Origin: Lachnospiraceae bacterium
Lineage (GTDB): Bacteria; Bacillota; Clostridia; Lachnospirales; Lachnospiraceae
Direction: 5' to 3'
Length of the DNA: 64,000 nucleotides
Assembly: GCA_009774465.1 (NCBI GenBank)
Contig: VSNT01000002.1
Coordinates: 1 to 64,000 of the forward strand
In this document: positions 33,991 through 42,989 of the stretch, piece after piece
Numbering within the stretch: position 1 is the first letter of the stretch
Layout of the letters: the number at the start of each line of letters is the position of its first letter
Position numbers and translations under genes: made by a program
The notes under the pieces: generated by a model
What the model saw: only the letters and a program-made list of their open reading frames with translations
The model's database searches: none
What the model was told of the DNA's origin: nothing

Positions 33991-34023
33991 AAAACAGGCC
34001 AGCGGCATAATACCGCTGACCTG
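33991..34023 (-). terminator. Terminator 3' of the RNHCP gene
   Basis: On the minus strand CAGGTCAGCGG pairs with CCGCTGGCCTG around a short loop and is followed by TTTTG. It lies between the RNHCP gene and the lipoprotein promoter. Confidence 0.75.
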
Positions 34024-34041
34024 CTTATCCTGATTTTACTT

Positions 34042-34470
34042 TTATGAATGCATTACCCCGTCTCCGCCCATAAGGCGAGTCATTTCTTCTATGCGCTCCA
34101 TTGGAAAAGGAGGCATTGCCAGCGGCTTTAAGGCAATGGACATAAGTTTCATTGGGTTGTCATCCGCTGCCACACGGTTGGAGCTGAACGCTCCGCACAT
34201 TCTGCAGCGGTGAATAATTGCCCACTCTCCGTTTTTTCTCACCCACACAGCAACTGCATCCATATACCCGCCACAGTCCGCTTCCCGGTCTCCCGGGGTA
34301 ATATCAACATGAAGACTGGTCAGACAATTGGGACAGTGGTTTCTATGATCACCGCCTGCCCCCTGCGGCACTACTTCTCTCCCACAGACCTTGCAGGTAA
34401 ATATCTCGTTACAGGGATGCTTTTTATAATATCCTTTTTCAAAGGATATTCTTTTATTTTCTCTATTCAA
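34042..34470 (-). CDS. RNHCP domain zinc-ribbon protein
   Basis: A 142-residue protein of the RNHCP family, of unknown function. It has the family's Cys/His pattern: FTCKVCGREV, the name-giving RNHCPNCLTS, and HRCRMCGAFSSNRVAADDN, suggesting two bound zinc ions, perhaps for RNA or tRNA-type binding (inference). GDREADCGG lies between. It is 19 bases behind the CD3324-type gene and likely in one transcript with it. Confidence 0.92.
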   Translation of the reverse strand: MNRENKRISFEKGYYKKHPCNEIFTCKVCGREVVPQGAGGDHRNHCPNCLTSLHVDITPGDREADCGGYMDAVAVWVRKNGEWAIIHRCRMCGAFSSNRVAADDNPMKLMSIALKPLAMPPFPMERIEEMTRLMGGDGVMHS

Positions 34471-34489
34471 TTTTATTTCCCCTTATATA

Positions 34490-34687
34490 TCAAAACTCCT
34501 TTTTGATTTTATATTTTCTGAAAATAGCGTCATTTCTGGACTGCAGGCTGTCACGTATTCCTGTTCCCGAACCCCAGCAGCGCTTTTCACCTTTCCTCGG
34601 AACATAAAGCAGCTCGCCATCAATATACTGCCAAATTAATTCAAGCACTTCTTCCGGCAGAACATCTTCTGCCTTTACATAGCCCAT
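34490..34687 (-). CDS. CD3324 family small protein (Mor-like HTH)
   Basis: A 65-residue protein. The start MGYVKAEDVLPEEVLELIWQ and the helix-turn-helix-like end GTGIRDSLQSRNDAIFRKY fit the CD3324 family, small proteins related to Mor-type activators. It may bind DNA as a dimer. It precedes the RNHCP gene. The region between this start and the LysR stop at 34891 (about 200 bases) holds no gene I can support. Confidence 0.85.
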   Translation of the reverse strand: MGYVKAEDVLPEEVLELIWQYIDGELLYVPRKGEKRCWGSGTGIRDSLQSRNDAIFRKYKIKKEF

Positions 34688-34890
34688 GATTGCCCTCCTA
34701 AAAACTTTTCTTCAGGTATGCAATGGCTATAACAATCATTTTCATATGCTTGCAATAGCCACCGCTATGCAATCACAACACAATCCTTCTTCATTCAAAA
34801 TTCCTCCTGTTTCTTTTATATCCTCATTTAAGCAAACATGCACTGTTCCGTCAACCTCGAATTTTACTTTAACCAAACACGTTCTGCTGC

Positions 34891-35781
34891 TTACGAAAGT
34901 GTCCTGGAAAAATATTCCCTGCATAGCTGTAGAAATAATTTCAATAAAGGCTTTCCTTTTACACTTTTATAATATGCCCCATAGGAAAGCATATCCGCAC
35001 CGTTAATGGGAATATAAGCCAGCCCCCGATCCGCCATATCTGTCAGCTTTGGAAGAATTGCAATTCCAAATCCGGCCTTTGCCAGCAGCAGAGCCGCTTC
35101 CGGCGTATCACAAAGCATCAAATCCGTAACAGCTTTGTCCTTTGTCAATTCATGACAAATGTCATTCAGTCTTCCTGGACATCTTTGAGGCTCTATCAAA
35201 ATAATTCTTTCGCTTGCCAAATCTTTCTTTGTCAAATGTGATTTAGCTGCCATTGGATGCTGCACTGTCATAATCCCCATTACCGGAATCCTTACAAATT
35301 CCCTGTATGTACCATAGCTTTCCTTTTTATTTTTCTCCTGAAAACTAATGATAACATCTACCAGTTCCTCAGCCAGAAGCTGAAACAGATGCTGAAAAGG
35401 TATCACCTGAAAAACAGGATGTATCACGGGATATTCCTGTTTCATTCCTTTTAAGACCTCCGGAAGAAGCATAAGCTCATCATGGGAATGGCATCCAATA
35501 CAAAAGGGCAGACTTTCCTTACTGTTATGCTCCTGAAAGCGTTTTTTTGTAAAATATATCATGTTAAGGATACTGCGCGCATCATTAAGAAAAACATGCC
35601 CCTCCGGCGTCAGCCGCACTATCCGCGTTGTACGCTTAAACAACTGCACATCCATTTCTTCCTCCAATGCCCGTATCTGCTGCGTTACCGCCGGCTGCGT
35701 CACACTCAGCTTTCCGGCTGCCTTTGCAAAACTCAGCGTTTCCGCGACTGCAAGAAAACATTCAAGCTGCATGGTTGTCAT
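34891..35781 (-). CDS. LysR family transcriptional regulator
   Basis: A 296-residue regulator. The N-terminal winged helix-turn-helix (about 1-62) reads LAVAETLSFAKAAGKLSVTQPAVT then QIRALEEEMDVQLFKR. The remaining 230 residues form the periplasmic-binding-type effector domain. It is divergent from the MATE exporter at 35905; the 120-base AT-rich spacer contains near-palindromic TTATTAATTATAA-type sequence where LysR proteins usually bind. It likely controls the transporter in response to an unknown small molecule. Confidence 0.93.
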   Translation of the reverse strand: MTTMQLECFLAVAETLSFAKAAGKLSVTQPAVTQQIRALEEEMDVQLFKRTTRIVRLTPEGHVFLNDARSILNMIYFTKKRFQEHNSKESLPFCIGCHSHDELMLLPEVLKGMKQEYPVIHPVFQVIPFQHLFQLLAEELVDVIISFQEKNKKESYGTYREFVRIPVMGIMTVQHPMAAKSHLTKKDLASERIILIEPQRCPGRLNDICHELTKDKAVTDLMLCDTPEAALLLAKAGFGIAILPKLTDMADRGLAYIPINGADMLSYGAYYKSVKGKPLLKLFLQLCREYFSRTLS

Positions 35782-35904
35782 GGTTTTTCTCCTGTATTTA
35801 TTAGTTTTTCTTATTAATTATAACAAATTTTAAATTCACATCCAAGGAAAATGTATGTATCATTAAGATATTTGAATCTTAAAATAGCAGGAGGAATTCC
35901 AATT

Positions 35905-37275
35905 ATGAATAAAGAAACAGCAATTAATCCATTTGGAACAGAACGTATCGGAACATTGACTGTCCGTTATGCTGTTCCCAGCGTCATTTCCCTTGTTGTA
36001 AATTCTCTTTACAATATGGTAGATCAGGTGTTTATCGGACAGGGCGTAGGATATCTGGGAAATGCCGCCACCAATGTTATTATGCCTATGACGCTTATTT
36101 TAATGGCTATTGCCATGATGCTTGGAAATGGCGCTTCCTCTTTCATGAGCCTTCATCTGGGAAAAGGAGAGCCTGAAAAAGCGGCAAAAAGTGTAGGGAA
36201 TATGGTAACATTAACAATAGGATGCAGCATACTTTTTCTGATTCTGTTTGAAATTTTCCTGGAGCCCTCCTGCTGGCTGTTTGGTGCCAGAGGCGAGGTC
36301 ACATCCTATGCAGTAGATTATGGTAGAATTATCGTGCTTGGCTTTCCTGTCTTTATGATAGGCGTAGGATTTGGGAATGTTATTCGGGCAGACGGGCGCC
36401 CCAAAGCCAGCATGACCGGCATGTTGATTGGCTGTATCACAAATATAATTCTTGATCCTGTATTTATCTTTGTATTTCACTTAGGTGTTAAAGGCGCTGC
36501 CTGGGCCACTATCATAGGACAGTTACTGAATGCGGTATTTTACATCATCTGCCTGTTTCGCCTGAAATCCATTAAATTAGGCAAAACAGATTTTGCCCTT
36601 GATATCGCTATCGTTAAAAAAATTGTTTCACTGGGCATGTCTTCCTTTTTTATGCAGATTGCCGGAACAGTCGTTATTGCCATCCAAAATAACCTGCTGG
36701 TCAAATATGGTGCAAAATCTGTCTATGGAAGCGACATTCCTATGGCGGCACTGGGCATCACCATGAAAACCAGTCAACTAATTACCAGTATCGCCCTGGG
36801 TATCGCTTCCGGTGTCCAGCCTATTTTAGGTTACAATTATGGAAGCGGGCAATATGATCGGGTAAAGCAGGCTTTCAAACTCTCCCTTAGCTCCTGCACT
36901 GCAATCATGTTCATTGCACTATTTATATTTCAGATATTTCCGGAAACAATCATCAATATCTTTGGTCAGGAATCTGAACTTTATATGGAATTTGCAGTGA
37001 AATGCTTCCGCATTTACCTGTTGGCCTGCTTTATGATTCCTTCCGGAATGGTAATCGGCATTTTTTATCAGGCAATCGGAAAGCCAATCCCCTCTATGGT
37101 GCTTTCCTTGTCCAGACAAATCATTTTCCTCATTCCATCAATGTTTATTTTAAGTGCATTTATGGGAATCGATGGCATTTTATGGGCCGGTCCGGTTTCA
37201 GATGCACTTTCCGGAATTTTATCTCTTATCGTTATTCGGGCAGGGTGGAACCAAATTTTTCATCCAAATACCTGA
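35905..37275 (+). CDS. MATE family efflux transporter
   Basis: A 456-residue, twelve-helix exporter of the MATE family, distinct from the one at 19558. N-terminal FGTERIGTLTVRYAVPSVISLVVNSLYNMVDQVFIGQGVG is the family pattern (shown here in pieces across helix 1 and 2), and the second half repeats it. ATG at 35905 has AGGAGG about 9 bases upstream; the open frame before it is not supported. It overlaps by 44 bases the convergent epimerase gene. Probably controlled by the divergent LysR protein. Confidence 0.93.
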   Translation: MNKETAINPFGTERIGTLTVRYAVPSVISLVVNSLYNMVDQVFIGQGVGYLGNAATNVIMPMTLILMAIAMMLGNGASSFMSLHLGKGEPEKAAKSVGNMVTLTIGCSILFLILFEIFLEPSCWLFGARGEVTSYAVDYGRIIVLGFPVFMIGVGFGNVIRADGRPKASMTGMLIGCITNIILDPVFIFVFHLGVKGAAWATIIGQLLNAVFYIICLFRLKSIKLGKTDFALDIAIVKKIVSLGMSSFFMQIAGTVVIAIQNNLLVKYGAKSVYGSDIPMAALGITMKTSQLITSIALGIASGVQPILGYNYGSGQYDRVKQAFKLSLSSCTAIMFIALFIFQIFPETIINIFGQESELYMEFAVKCFRIYLLACFMIPSGMVIGIFYQAIGKPIPSMVLSLSRQIIFLIPSMFILSAFMGIDGILWAGPVSDALSGILSLIVIRAGWNQIFHPNT

Positions 37276-38149
37276 TATAATCCTTTTTATTTACTTCCTC
37301 CTTATGCCCCTGATACCACAGATAAGATTCCTCAAGCCCCTCCTGCAGGGAAAGTGTATTGGAAATCAAACTACGCTGTTTTTCCACATCAAGCCTGTAT
37401 TCATAGTCATGAAAAGAAAAGTATTCCCTGGGATTAACGTCCAGATAGACCTCTGCAAATTCCGGCTTTTTCCCTGCCGCCTCGTAGCAAAGGTTTACCC
37501 ATTCCCGAATGGAAACCGTATCTTCATTTCCGACGTTAAATATATGATTCTCAGGATGTTTTTCCAAAACACTGTCTATGCATCTGCATAAGTCCATCAC
37601 GTGAAAAAACTGCAGCTTCATTTCACCCTTTCGCGGCAGGTAAAATTTCCGGTCTTTTTCCGCACATTCAAACACAAATGCTTCCCGGTACACATTATTT
37701 CCGGGGCCATAAAGATAAGGCGGACGAAATACATAGGCGGAAGGAACCTGCTTTAATAACGCTTTCTCCGCATCAATCTTACCGGTTCCATACGCCCCCC
37801 AATATTTATTTGCTCCTGTTTCCTGCTCTTCCGTAAAGGGCTGAGACAGGTATTCAGGATACACCGCGCTTGAGCTGATCAGAATATAATCCTTAAATTC
37901 TCCTAATGCATCCAGCAATTGCTCTACATCTTCACCTGTATATGCTGTAACATCCAGTACCGCATCAAAGGTATATCCCTTTAATTTATCGCCGGGATCA
38001 TGCCTGTCCCCCTCAATCAGAACAGCTCCCTTCGGCTGAGGATGATGATTTCTGTTAAGCACATATACCTCGTTTCCTGCTTTTATATAATACTCTGCAA
38101 TATATTTACTGACAAATACCGTCCCGCCTGTCACTAATATCTTTTTCAT
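37232..38149 (-). CDS. NAD-dependent epimerase/dehydratase (atypical SDR)
   Basis: A 305-residue Rossmann-fold protein acting on nucleotide-sugar-like substrates or related compounds. The nucleotide-binding loop is KKILVTGGTVFVSKY, in which the usual last glycine of GGTxFIG is serine. The YGPGNN and the tyrosine in the YWGAYGTGK segment near residue 130 suit the SDR active-site Tyr-x3-Lys. ATG at 38149 is chosen by an AAGGA site; the frame extends 38 codons upstream into the iron-sulfur gene. Substrate unknown. Confidence 0.88.
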   Translation of the reverse strand: MKKILVTGGTVFVSKYIAEYYIKAGNEVYVLNRNHHPQPKGAVLIEGDRHDPGDKLKGYTFDAVLDVTAYTGEDVEQLLDALGEFKDYILISSSAVYPEYLSQPFTEEQETGANKYWGAYGTGKIDAEKALLKQVPSAYVFRPPYLYGPGNNVYREAFVFECAEKDRKFYLPRKGEMKLQFFHVMDLCRCIDSVLEKHPENHIFNVGNEDTVSIREWVNLCYEAAGKKPEFAEVYLDVNPREYFSFHDYEYRLDVEKQRSLISNTLSLQEGLEESYLWYQGHKEEVNKKDYIRYLDEKFGSTLPE

Positions 38150-38168
38150 AATCCTTATCTCCTCCGGC

Positions 38169-38840
38169 TTAAATCTGATACCCCAGGTTATATGGACAGA
38201 TATCTCTGCACTGATGGCAGGAAATCTCCCAGTTTTTTGTTTCTTCATTATCTCCAAACGCATGATCCCAGCAAACCTGCTGCTTTATTTCCGAATACTC
38301 TAACGCATTCACAGGACATGCCTTTACACACAAATTACAGTCGTTACATATTTTTTCAAGCTCAGGATCAGGCTGTAGTTTTGCTTCTGTTAAAACTGCC
38401 CCAAGCCAGACCATACTGCCAAACTCCGGCGTAATCAGCAAAGAATGTCTGCCTATGGTTCCTAATCCCGCTGCCTGCGCCGCATGTTTTTGAGAAATAA
38501 TGGAACGCCACCTTTTTGTCTTACTGTCCCACTGGCTTTCATTGGTGGGTATTGGTATTGCCGCTATGCACAGCTTGTCCATTTCAATGCAAAAATCCAG
38601 CGCAATAGCATCCATTTTAGCAGTAATGGAATTCCTCACTCTGGTATAAGGAACTGCTGTTTTACAGGAAAGGACACCTGCCGGAAACCTGCACGCAAAA
38701 GAAATCACAGATTGGCAGGTGGGAAAAACATCAAGGGGATGATATCCTTCTGGAGCATCTTCAAACCTGTTAACATCTGCCACCCCGCACAGGTCTGCGC
38801 CTAAGGAAAACATAATACTTTTTACTTTGCTGCTGTCCAT
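38169..38840 (-). CDS. Double [4Fe-4S] protein, epoxyqueuosine-reductase-like
   Basis: A 223-residue iron-sulfur protein. The C-terminal part binds two clusters: CNDCNLCVKACPVNALE and CHQCRDICPYNLGY, with an additional CWDH cysteine. The N-terminal region resembles the cobalamin-binding part of QueG but is shorter (QueG is about 300 residues or more). It may be an electron-transfer protein or a reductive enzyme rather than QueG itself. It reads into the epimerase gene with a 19-base gap, so the two are probably co-transcribed. Confidence 0.82.
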   Translation of the reverse strand: MDSSKVKSIMFSLGADLCGVADVNRFEDAPEGYHPLDVFPTCQSVISFACRFPAGVLSCKTAVPYTRVRNSITAKMDAIALDFCIEMDKLCIAAIPIPTNESQWDSKTKRWRSIISQKHAAQAAGLGTIGRHSLLITPEFGSMVWLGAVLTEAKLQPDPELEKICNDCNLCVKACPVNALEYSEIKQQVCWDHAFGDNEETKNWEISCHQCRDICPYNLGYQI

Positions 38841-38964
38841 TTTTTACCTCCAATAAATATTTAAGTTGACATCTACCCCCAAATAAATATACTATGACTA
38901 TACACCATCCAATTAAATATGGAACCAATACACAGCTTATAAAATATGGAAGGAGAAATATAAA

Positions 38965-39261
38965 ATGTGGATTTTATTTGGCACCGCCAGCATTGTTTTT
39001 ACTGCCTTAAATTTATGGCTTTCTTTTCGTAACCACCGTTTGGCAGGCTGGACATCTCTATGTGCACTTTCTTTCACAGCACTCACCATTCTTGCCCAGT
39101 ACTTTCTGATAAACAACTGGGTGCGGAAGGAAGACTGGACCGCGCTTATGGATGTAGTTCCAACTATGAACAGCAGCTTAACAGCATACGTTCTTCTGAT
39201 GATTTTTATAAACTTCCTCCCGATGTTACTTAAAAATTCCCGTCAATCCAAAACGAAATGA
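38965..39261 (+). CDS. Small three-helix membrane protein
   Basis: A 98-residue protein with three hydrophobic helices (about 1-20, 28-50 and 70-92) and short charged loops; the end is RQSKTK, basic and so cytoplasmic. ATG at 38965 has AAGGAG about 8 bases upstream. No family recognised. It stands alone between the divergent iron-sulfur gene and the convergent GNAT gene. Confidence 0.78.
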   Translation: MWILFGTASIVFTALNLWLSFRNHRLAGWTSLCALSFTALTILAQYFLINNWVRKEDWTALMDVVPTMNSSLTAYVLLMIFINFLPMLLKNSRQSKTK

Positions 39262-39291
39262 ATAATGCAGTCTTCCAATCAGGATTAATTT

Positions 39292-40269
39292 TTAATCTAT
39301 ATGCTTCCTGTAAACTCTGGCAGACTCACCAGACATATCATCCATCATCTGATAAAATTCACAGCCATATTTTTCATATAATCCCGTATGGCCTGTTGAA
39401 ATAAAGACATCATGTACCTTTTCAGCTTTGGCAAGCCTTTCAACTTCCAAAAACAGTTCTTCCATATAACGATGTCCTCTGTATTTTGGAAAAGTGTAAA
39501 CAAATCCCATCCAGGGCGTCAGTTCTGTGGGCTGTATATCATCCTTTTCCGCATAGGTGCAAAATGAAACGAGTTCATCCCCATTCACCAGCAGAAGCAC
39601 TTTGGACTTTTCTCCTACAGTATTTTTAAACCTGTTTTCATTTAATAATTCATAGAGAAACTGGCCGGCTGCCCAGTCACTTTTCTTTATTTGCTCAAGC
39701 CAATGTTCCTGCCTGTCACAATTATAATAGTCAATTACCTGCATCCCCATTTCCTCCTTAACCAGAGAATACATTTTCATATCCAGCACCCTGCCGTTTT
39801 TCACTGCATTCTTCCGCAGAATTCCCTCCAAATGAAATCCAGCCTTTTCAAGCACACGACAGGAAGCTGCATTATAATCAAAAGGCTCTGCAAATATTCT
39901 GATAATGTCTGTATGTTCAAATATGTAGTTGCAAACCTGTTTTACCGCACTTGTTCCCAGCCCTTTGCCCCAATATGGCTCCCCAATGCAATATCCCATC
40001 TCTGCTGTCCGCGAATGAATATTATCACAGCGGAAAACGCCAATACTCCCAGCCACTTTATCATCAGCAGTAATTGCAAAAGCAAAAGTTTTCGTTGGAT
40101 CTGCCGAGCGCATAGACGAAATAAAATCTTCCCCGTCCTTTTTTGTATATGGATAAGGCAGTCCGTCCCTTAAATTATTTAAAATATTTTTATTGTTCAG
40201 CAATTGAGCCAAATCGGCGGCATCTTCCAACCGCCAGGGCCTTATTGTGCATTTCGCTGTATCCGTCAA
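39292..40269 (-). CDS. Double GNAT acetyltransferase
   Basis: A 325-residue fusion of two GNAT domains. The first (about 1-170) is RimJ-like: acceptor strand with YCIGEPYWGKGLGTSAVKQV, the acetyl-CoA loop, and NAASCRVLEKAGFHLEG. The second (about 178-325) is a different GNAT type with TPWMGFVYTFPKYRGHRYMEEL and LYEKYGCEFYQMMDD. Both halves look intact. The start is TTG at 40269 with GGAGG 9 bases upstream, overlapping the end of the nucleotidyltransferase remnant. Substrates unknown. Confidence 0.85.
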   Translation of the reverse strand: MTDTAKCTIRPWRLEDAADLAQLLNNKNILNNLRDGLPYPYTKKDGEDFISSMRSADPTKTFAFAITADDKVAGSIGVFRCDNIHSRTAEMGYCIGEPYWGKGLGTSAVKQVCNYIFEHTDIIRIFAEPFDYNAASCRVLEKAGFHLEGILRKNAVKNGRVLDMKMYSLVKEEMGMQVIDYYNCDRQEHWLEQIKKSDWAAGQFLYELLNENRFKNTVGEKSKVLLLVNGDELVSFCTYAEKDDIQPTELTPWMGFVYTFPKYRGHRYMEELFLEVERLAKAEKVHDVFISTGHTGLYEKYGCEFYQMMDDMSGESARVYRKHID

Positions 40270-41023
40270 GACAGCATACCTCCAATCTTTTTCAGCATAT
40301 ACCCTGCAAATTCTACTGCTTTCTCTTCCCTGACAATCATTTCTTTACCTGAAACATAACATTCAAGGGCTTCAAAAATCAATCCCTGATATTGCGGCTC
40401 CAAGTTCTGCACTCCCCACTGTCCTCCCTGCTTTTTAGAAGTAATCAGCTCATCCTGCACAAAGGCTGCCACTCTGCATAAATTCAAAATCATATAAATG
40501 GGATTTTCCACTATTTCTCTGCATCTTCAATATCAGACCAGATACTATCTATGTAATCTGCTTTAGGCACTTCCGAAAATACTGCCGGAATCTCTTTCCC
40601 ATACAGAGTAATCCCACAGTGCTTAATTATCATAAAATGAGCCGCCAAATCCTTATCCGTTCCTTTCATCCTGCTCACATAATCTAAAGGCTCAGCCATA
40701 AACATCTGCAAATGCATATTGGAAAAATGTAATTCATAGGGAGTAGGATAAAGAAATTTTTCACAGTAAATCTTCCTTACCAAACTCAGCTCAATTCCTT
40801 TCTTTGGCGCCATTCTATTTAACTTTACAACTGCATTCATGAATTCCAGTTTCTGATCATCTGTTATTTCATTTTCAATCACAAAAATTAAGTCTATGTC
40901 GCTTTTATCCGGGTGAAAGCATCCCATTGCCGCCGAACCATGTAAATATATGCCTGTAAGTTCTTCACCAAATATCTGTACACTTACACTGACAATCTTG
41001 TCCAATAACTCCTGATAAACCAT
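40266..41023 (-). pseudogene. Aminoglycoside nucleotidyltransferase-like gene, frameshifted
   Basis: Two frames together give a 252-residue aminoglycoside adenylyltransferase-like protein. Part one (41023-40511) has the nucleotidyltransferase core GIYLHGSAAMGCFHPDKSDIDLIFV, with the DxD metal ligands. It stops at TAG at 40513-40511, right after IWSDIEDAEK. The next frame begins VENPIYMILNLCRVAAFV and continues to 40266 as the family's C-terminal helical domain. The sequence reads GAGAAATAGTGGAA; one more A would give EKIVENP and a continuous gene. A one-base deletion in an A-run, or a sequencing error, explains it. Confidence 0.8.
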
Positions 41024-41233
41024 ATCAATTTGTCTCCTTTACCGCGGCATGACATCATTATACCAGTTCTTTTATGGTTTTTCCAGATTAGTAAAACCGG
41101 AAGTTCAGGAGAACAATGGGAAAATACCATATGCTGTCGCATGGCTTTGAGAAAGATAGAACTTATACGGACAGCAGGACTTTGTTTGAAGACAGGCATA
41201 TACCAAACGAATTTTATTTTTATAAAAAAATAG

Positions 41234-41273
41234 TACAGGTACTGTTGACAAATTGGAATGGTACCTGTATTAT
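41234..41273 (+). promoter_or_regulatory. MarR-type promoter with inverted-repeat operator
   Basis: Promoter: TTGACA (41245-41250), 17 bases, TATTAT (41268-41273). A 9-bp inverted repeat, TACAGGTAC (41234-41242) and GTACCTGTA (41261-41269), brackets the -35 and runs into the -10. More GTAC half-sites follow at 41291-41304. A repressor bound here would block the polymerase, as expected for autoregulation by the MarR protein below. Confidence 0.8.
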
Positions 41274-41322
41274 ATTAGATAAACAAAGATACAAGTACCA
41301 GTACAAAATAAAGGGGCATGAT

Positions 41323-41985
41323 ATGGATGATGTGTATACAGCTATTTATGAAAAGCTCTCCACACTGCAATGGCTCATGAAACGCCGCCAGATGTTCAGT
41401 CAGGCTCAGTCCGGACCATTTGCCGATCCGACCAGAGGGCAGGGGAGAATCCTTGCAATGCTGAAAATCCAGCCGGAAATTAAGACAAGGGAACTGGCGT
41501 ATCTGCTGGGCATTCGGCAGCAATCGCTGAACGAGCTGTTGAATAAGCTGGAAAAGAGCGGTCATGTGGAGCGTGGGCCCTTTGAAGAAGACAGGCGGGT
41601 TATGGTTGTCCGGCTGACAGAAAAGGGCAGGGAAGTACAACAGCCGGAAACGGATTATCAGGAAGTTCTGGATTGTCTGTCAGCGGAAGAACTGCAGCAG
41701 TTTGGGGAATATTTAGACAGGATTATTGCAGCGTTTGGAATACAGGAGGTTGATAGCAGCGAGGAAGGCAGTATAACAGACTGGATGGCCAAGGCAAGAG
41801 AGCGTATGGGCGAGGAACAGTTTGAGCAGTTGATGTCTATGCGGGAGAGGGCATTTGGCCCCTTTGGGAGAGGAAGAAAACCGGCAGATATTCCGGGAGC
41901 AGAACGTTTTTCACCGAATTATGATGGTTTCATTCCGGACAGGGGCGTATTTGGCGCATTTGGCGGCAGATCGAAAAATGAATAA
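41323..41985 (+). CDS. MarR family transcriptional regulator
   Basis: A 220-residue winged-helix repressor. The core (about 35-125) has KTRELAYLLGIRQQSLNELLNKLEKSGHVERGP and DDRR-like EEDRRVMVVRLTEKG, the typical beta-wing. The C-terminal 70 residues are longer than usual and glycine/arginine-rich (RAFGPFGRGRKPADIPG). ATG at 41323 follows AAGGGG by 6 bases; the open frame before it runs through the promoter. It heads the cluster of two ABC transporters and probably represses it via the inverted repeat upstream. Confidence 0.93.
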   Translation: MDDVYTAIYEKLSTLQWLMKRRQMFSQAQSGPFADPTRGQGRILAMLKIQPEIKTRELAYLLGIRQQSLNELLNKLEKSGHVERGPFEEDRRVMVVRLTEKGREVQQPETDYQEVLDCLSAEELQQFGEYLDRIIAAFGIQEVDSSEEGSITDWMAKARERMGEEQFEQLMSMRERAFGPFGRGRKPADIPGAERFSPNYDGFIPDRGVFGAFGGRSKNE

Positions 41986-42014
41986 CTTAAAGGCACTATA
42001 GAATCTATAGCGAT

Positions 42015-42053
42015 AAGTCCTATGGGAATAAAACCCATAGGACTTAATTTTTT
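42015..42053 (+). terminator. Strong hairpin with T-run between the MarR and ABC genes
   Basis: A perfect 12-bp stem, AAGTCCTATGGG with CCCATAGGACTT, 7-base loop, then AATTTTTT. It sits 20 bases upstream of the first ABC gene, so it must be partly read through or act as an attenuator. A CTATAG-AAT-CTATAG palindrome at 41996-42010 lies just before it. Confidence 0.82.
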
Positions 42054-42071
42054 GAACAGGGAGGAAAAGCA

Positions 42072-42989
42072 ATGAATCCAATCATTGAAGTAGAACATTT
42101 TTCAAAGACATACGGAGATTTTAAAGCAGTGGACGATATTTCGTTCACTGTGGATGAGGGGGCAATTTTTGCGTTTCTCGGTCCCAATGGCGCAGGTAAG
42201 AGTACCACAATCAATACCTTATGTACGATCCTGGATAAAACGGAAGGAAGTATCCGAATCAATGGACATGATGTTTCCAAAGAAAAGGGGGCAGTCAGAA
42301 AGGATATTGGTATTGTATTTCAGGATTCTACACTGGATGTCAAATTGACGGTGGAGGAAAACCTGAAATATCATTGCAGCTTTTATAAAGTTCCCAAAAA
42401 TGAGGTTGCAGAGCGAATTGATTTTGCCCTTGATCTGGTGGAGCTTACAGATTGGAAAAAGGCGGTTGTTGGAAGTCTTTCCGGCGGAATGAAACGACGT
42501 GTGGAGATTGCAAGAGGGCTTGTCCATTTTCCAAAAGTTTTGTTTTTAGATGAACCGACGACCGGGCTTGATCCACAGACAAGAGCAAATGTATGGGAAT
42601 ATATCCAGAAAATGCAAAAGCAGAAAAACATGACAATTTTTTTGACCACTCATTATATGGATGAAGCGGAGGTATGCTCTAAAGTTGTGATCATGGATCA
42701 TGGAAAGATTGTTGCCCATGACACGCCGGAGAACTTAAAACACCAGTATACCGGAACCGAAGTAGATGTAAGCTGTGCGCATACGAAACCATTGGAAAAT
42801 ATATTGATGGAGCAAAAGATTCCTTATGAGAAAGTAGAAAACAGGGTTGTTTTCCACACAAAGAAAGCGCCCGATGCGCTTTGGATTTTGTCAGAGTGCA
42901 GAGATACAATTCTTGATTTTGAGGCAAAAAACGGAACATTGAACGAAGTGTTCCTCGCAATTACAGGAAAGGAGATCAGGCAGTCATGA
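42072..42989 (+). CDS. ABC exporter ATP-binding protein (DrrA type), pair 1
   Basis: A 305-residue ATPase with Walker A GPNGAGKST, signature LSGGMKRRVEIARG, Walker B VLFLDEPTTGLDP and switch histidine LTTHYMDEA. The C-terminal 80 residues form the DrrA-type accessory domain. It overlaps the following permease gene by four bases and is the energy unit of the first exporter. The GGGAGG ribosome site is 7 bases upstream. DrrAB-type systems export antibiotics or lipids; the substrate here is unknown. Confidence 0.95.
   Translation: MNPIIEVEHFSKTYGDFKAVDDISFTVDEGAIFAFLGPNGAGKSTTINTLCTILDKTEGSIRINGHDVSKEKGAVRKDIGIVFQDSTLDVKLTVEENLKYHCSFYKVPKNEVAERIDFALDLVELTDWKKAVVGSLSGGMKRRVEIARGLVHFPKVLFLDEPTTGLDPQTRANVWEYIQKMQKQKNMTIFLTTHYMDEAEVCSKVVIMDHGKIVAHDTPENLKHQYTGTEVDVSCAHTKPLENILMEQKIPYEKVENRVVFHTKKAPDALWILSECRDTILDFEAKNGTLNEVFLAITGKEIRQS

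Noticed and set aside
34742-34924. Minus-strand ORF of 60 codons between the CD3324 and LysR genes
   Set aside because: It starts inside the LysR 3' end in another frame, has no clear ribosome site and no recognisable motif. A remnant is possible but not supported.
41116-41322. 69-codon N-terminal extension of the MarR gene
   Set aside because: The frame runs through the promoter and operator, while ATG 41323 has the proper ribosome site and family-like N-terminus.
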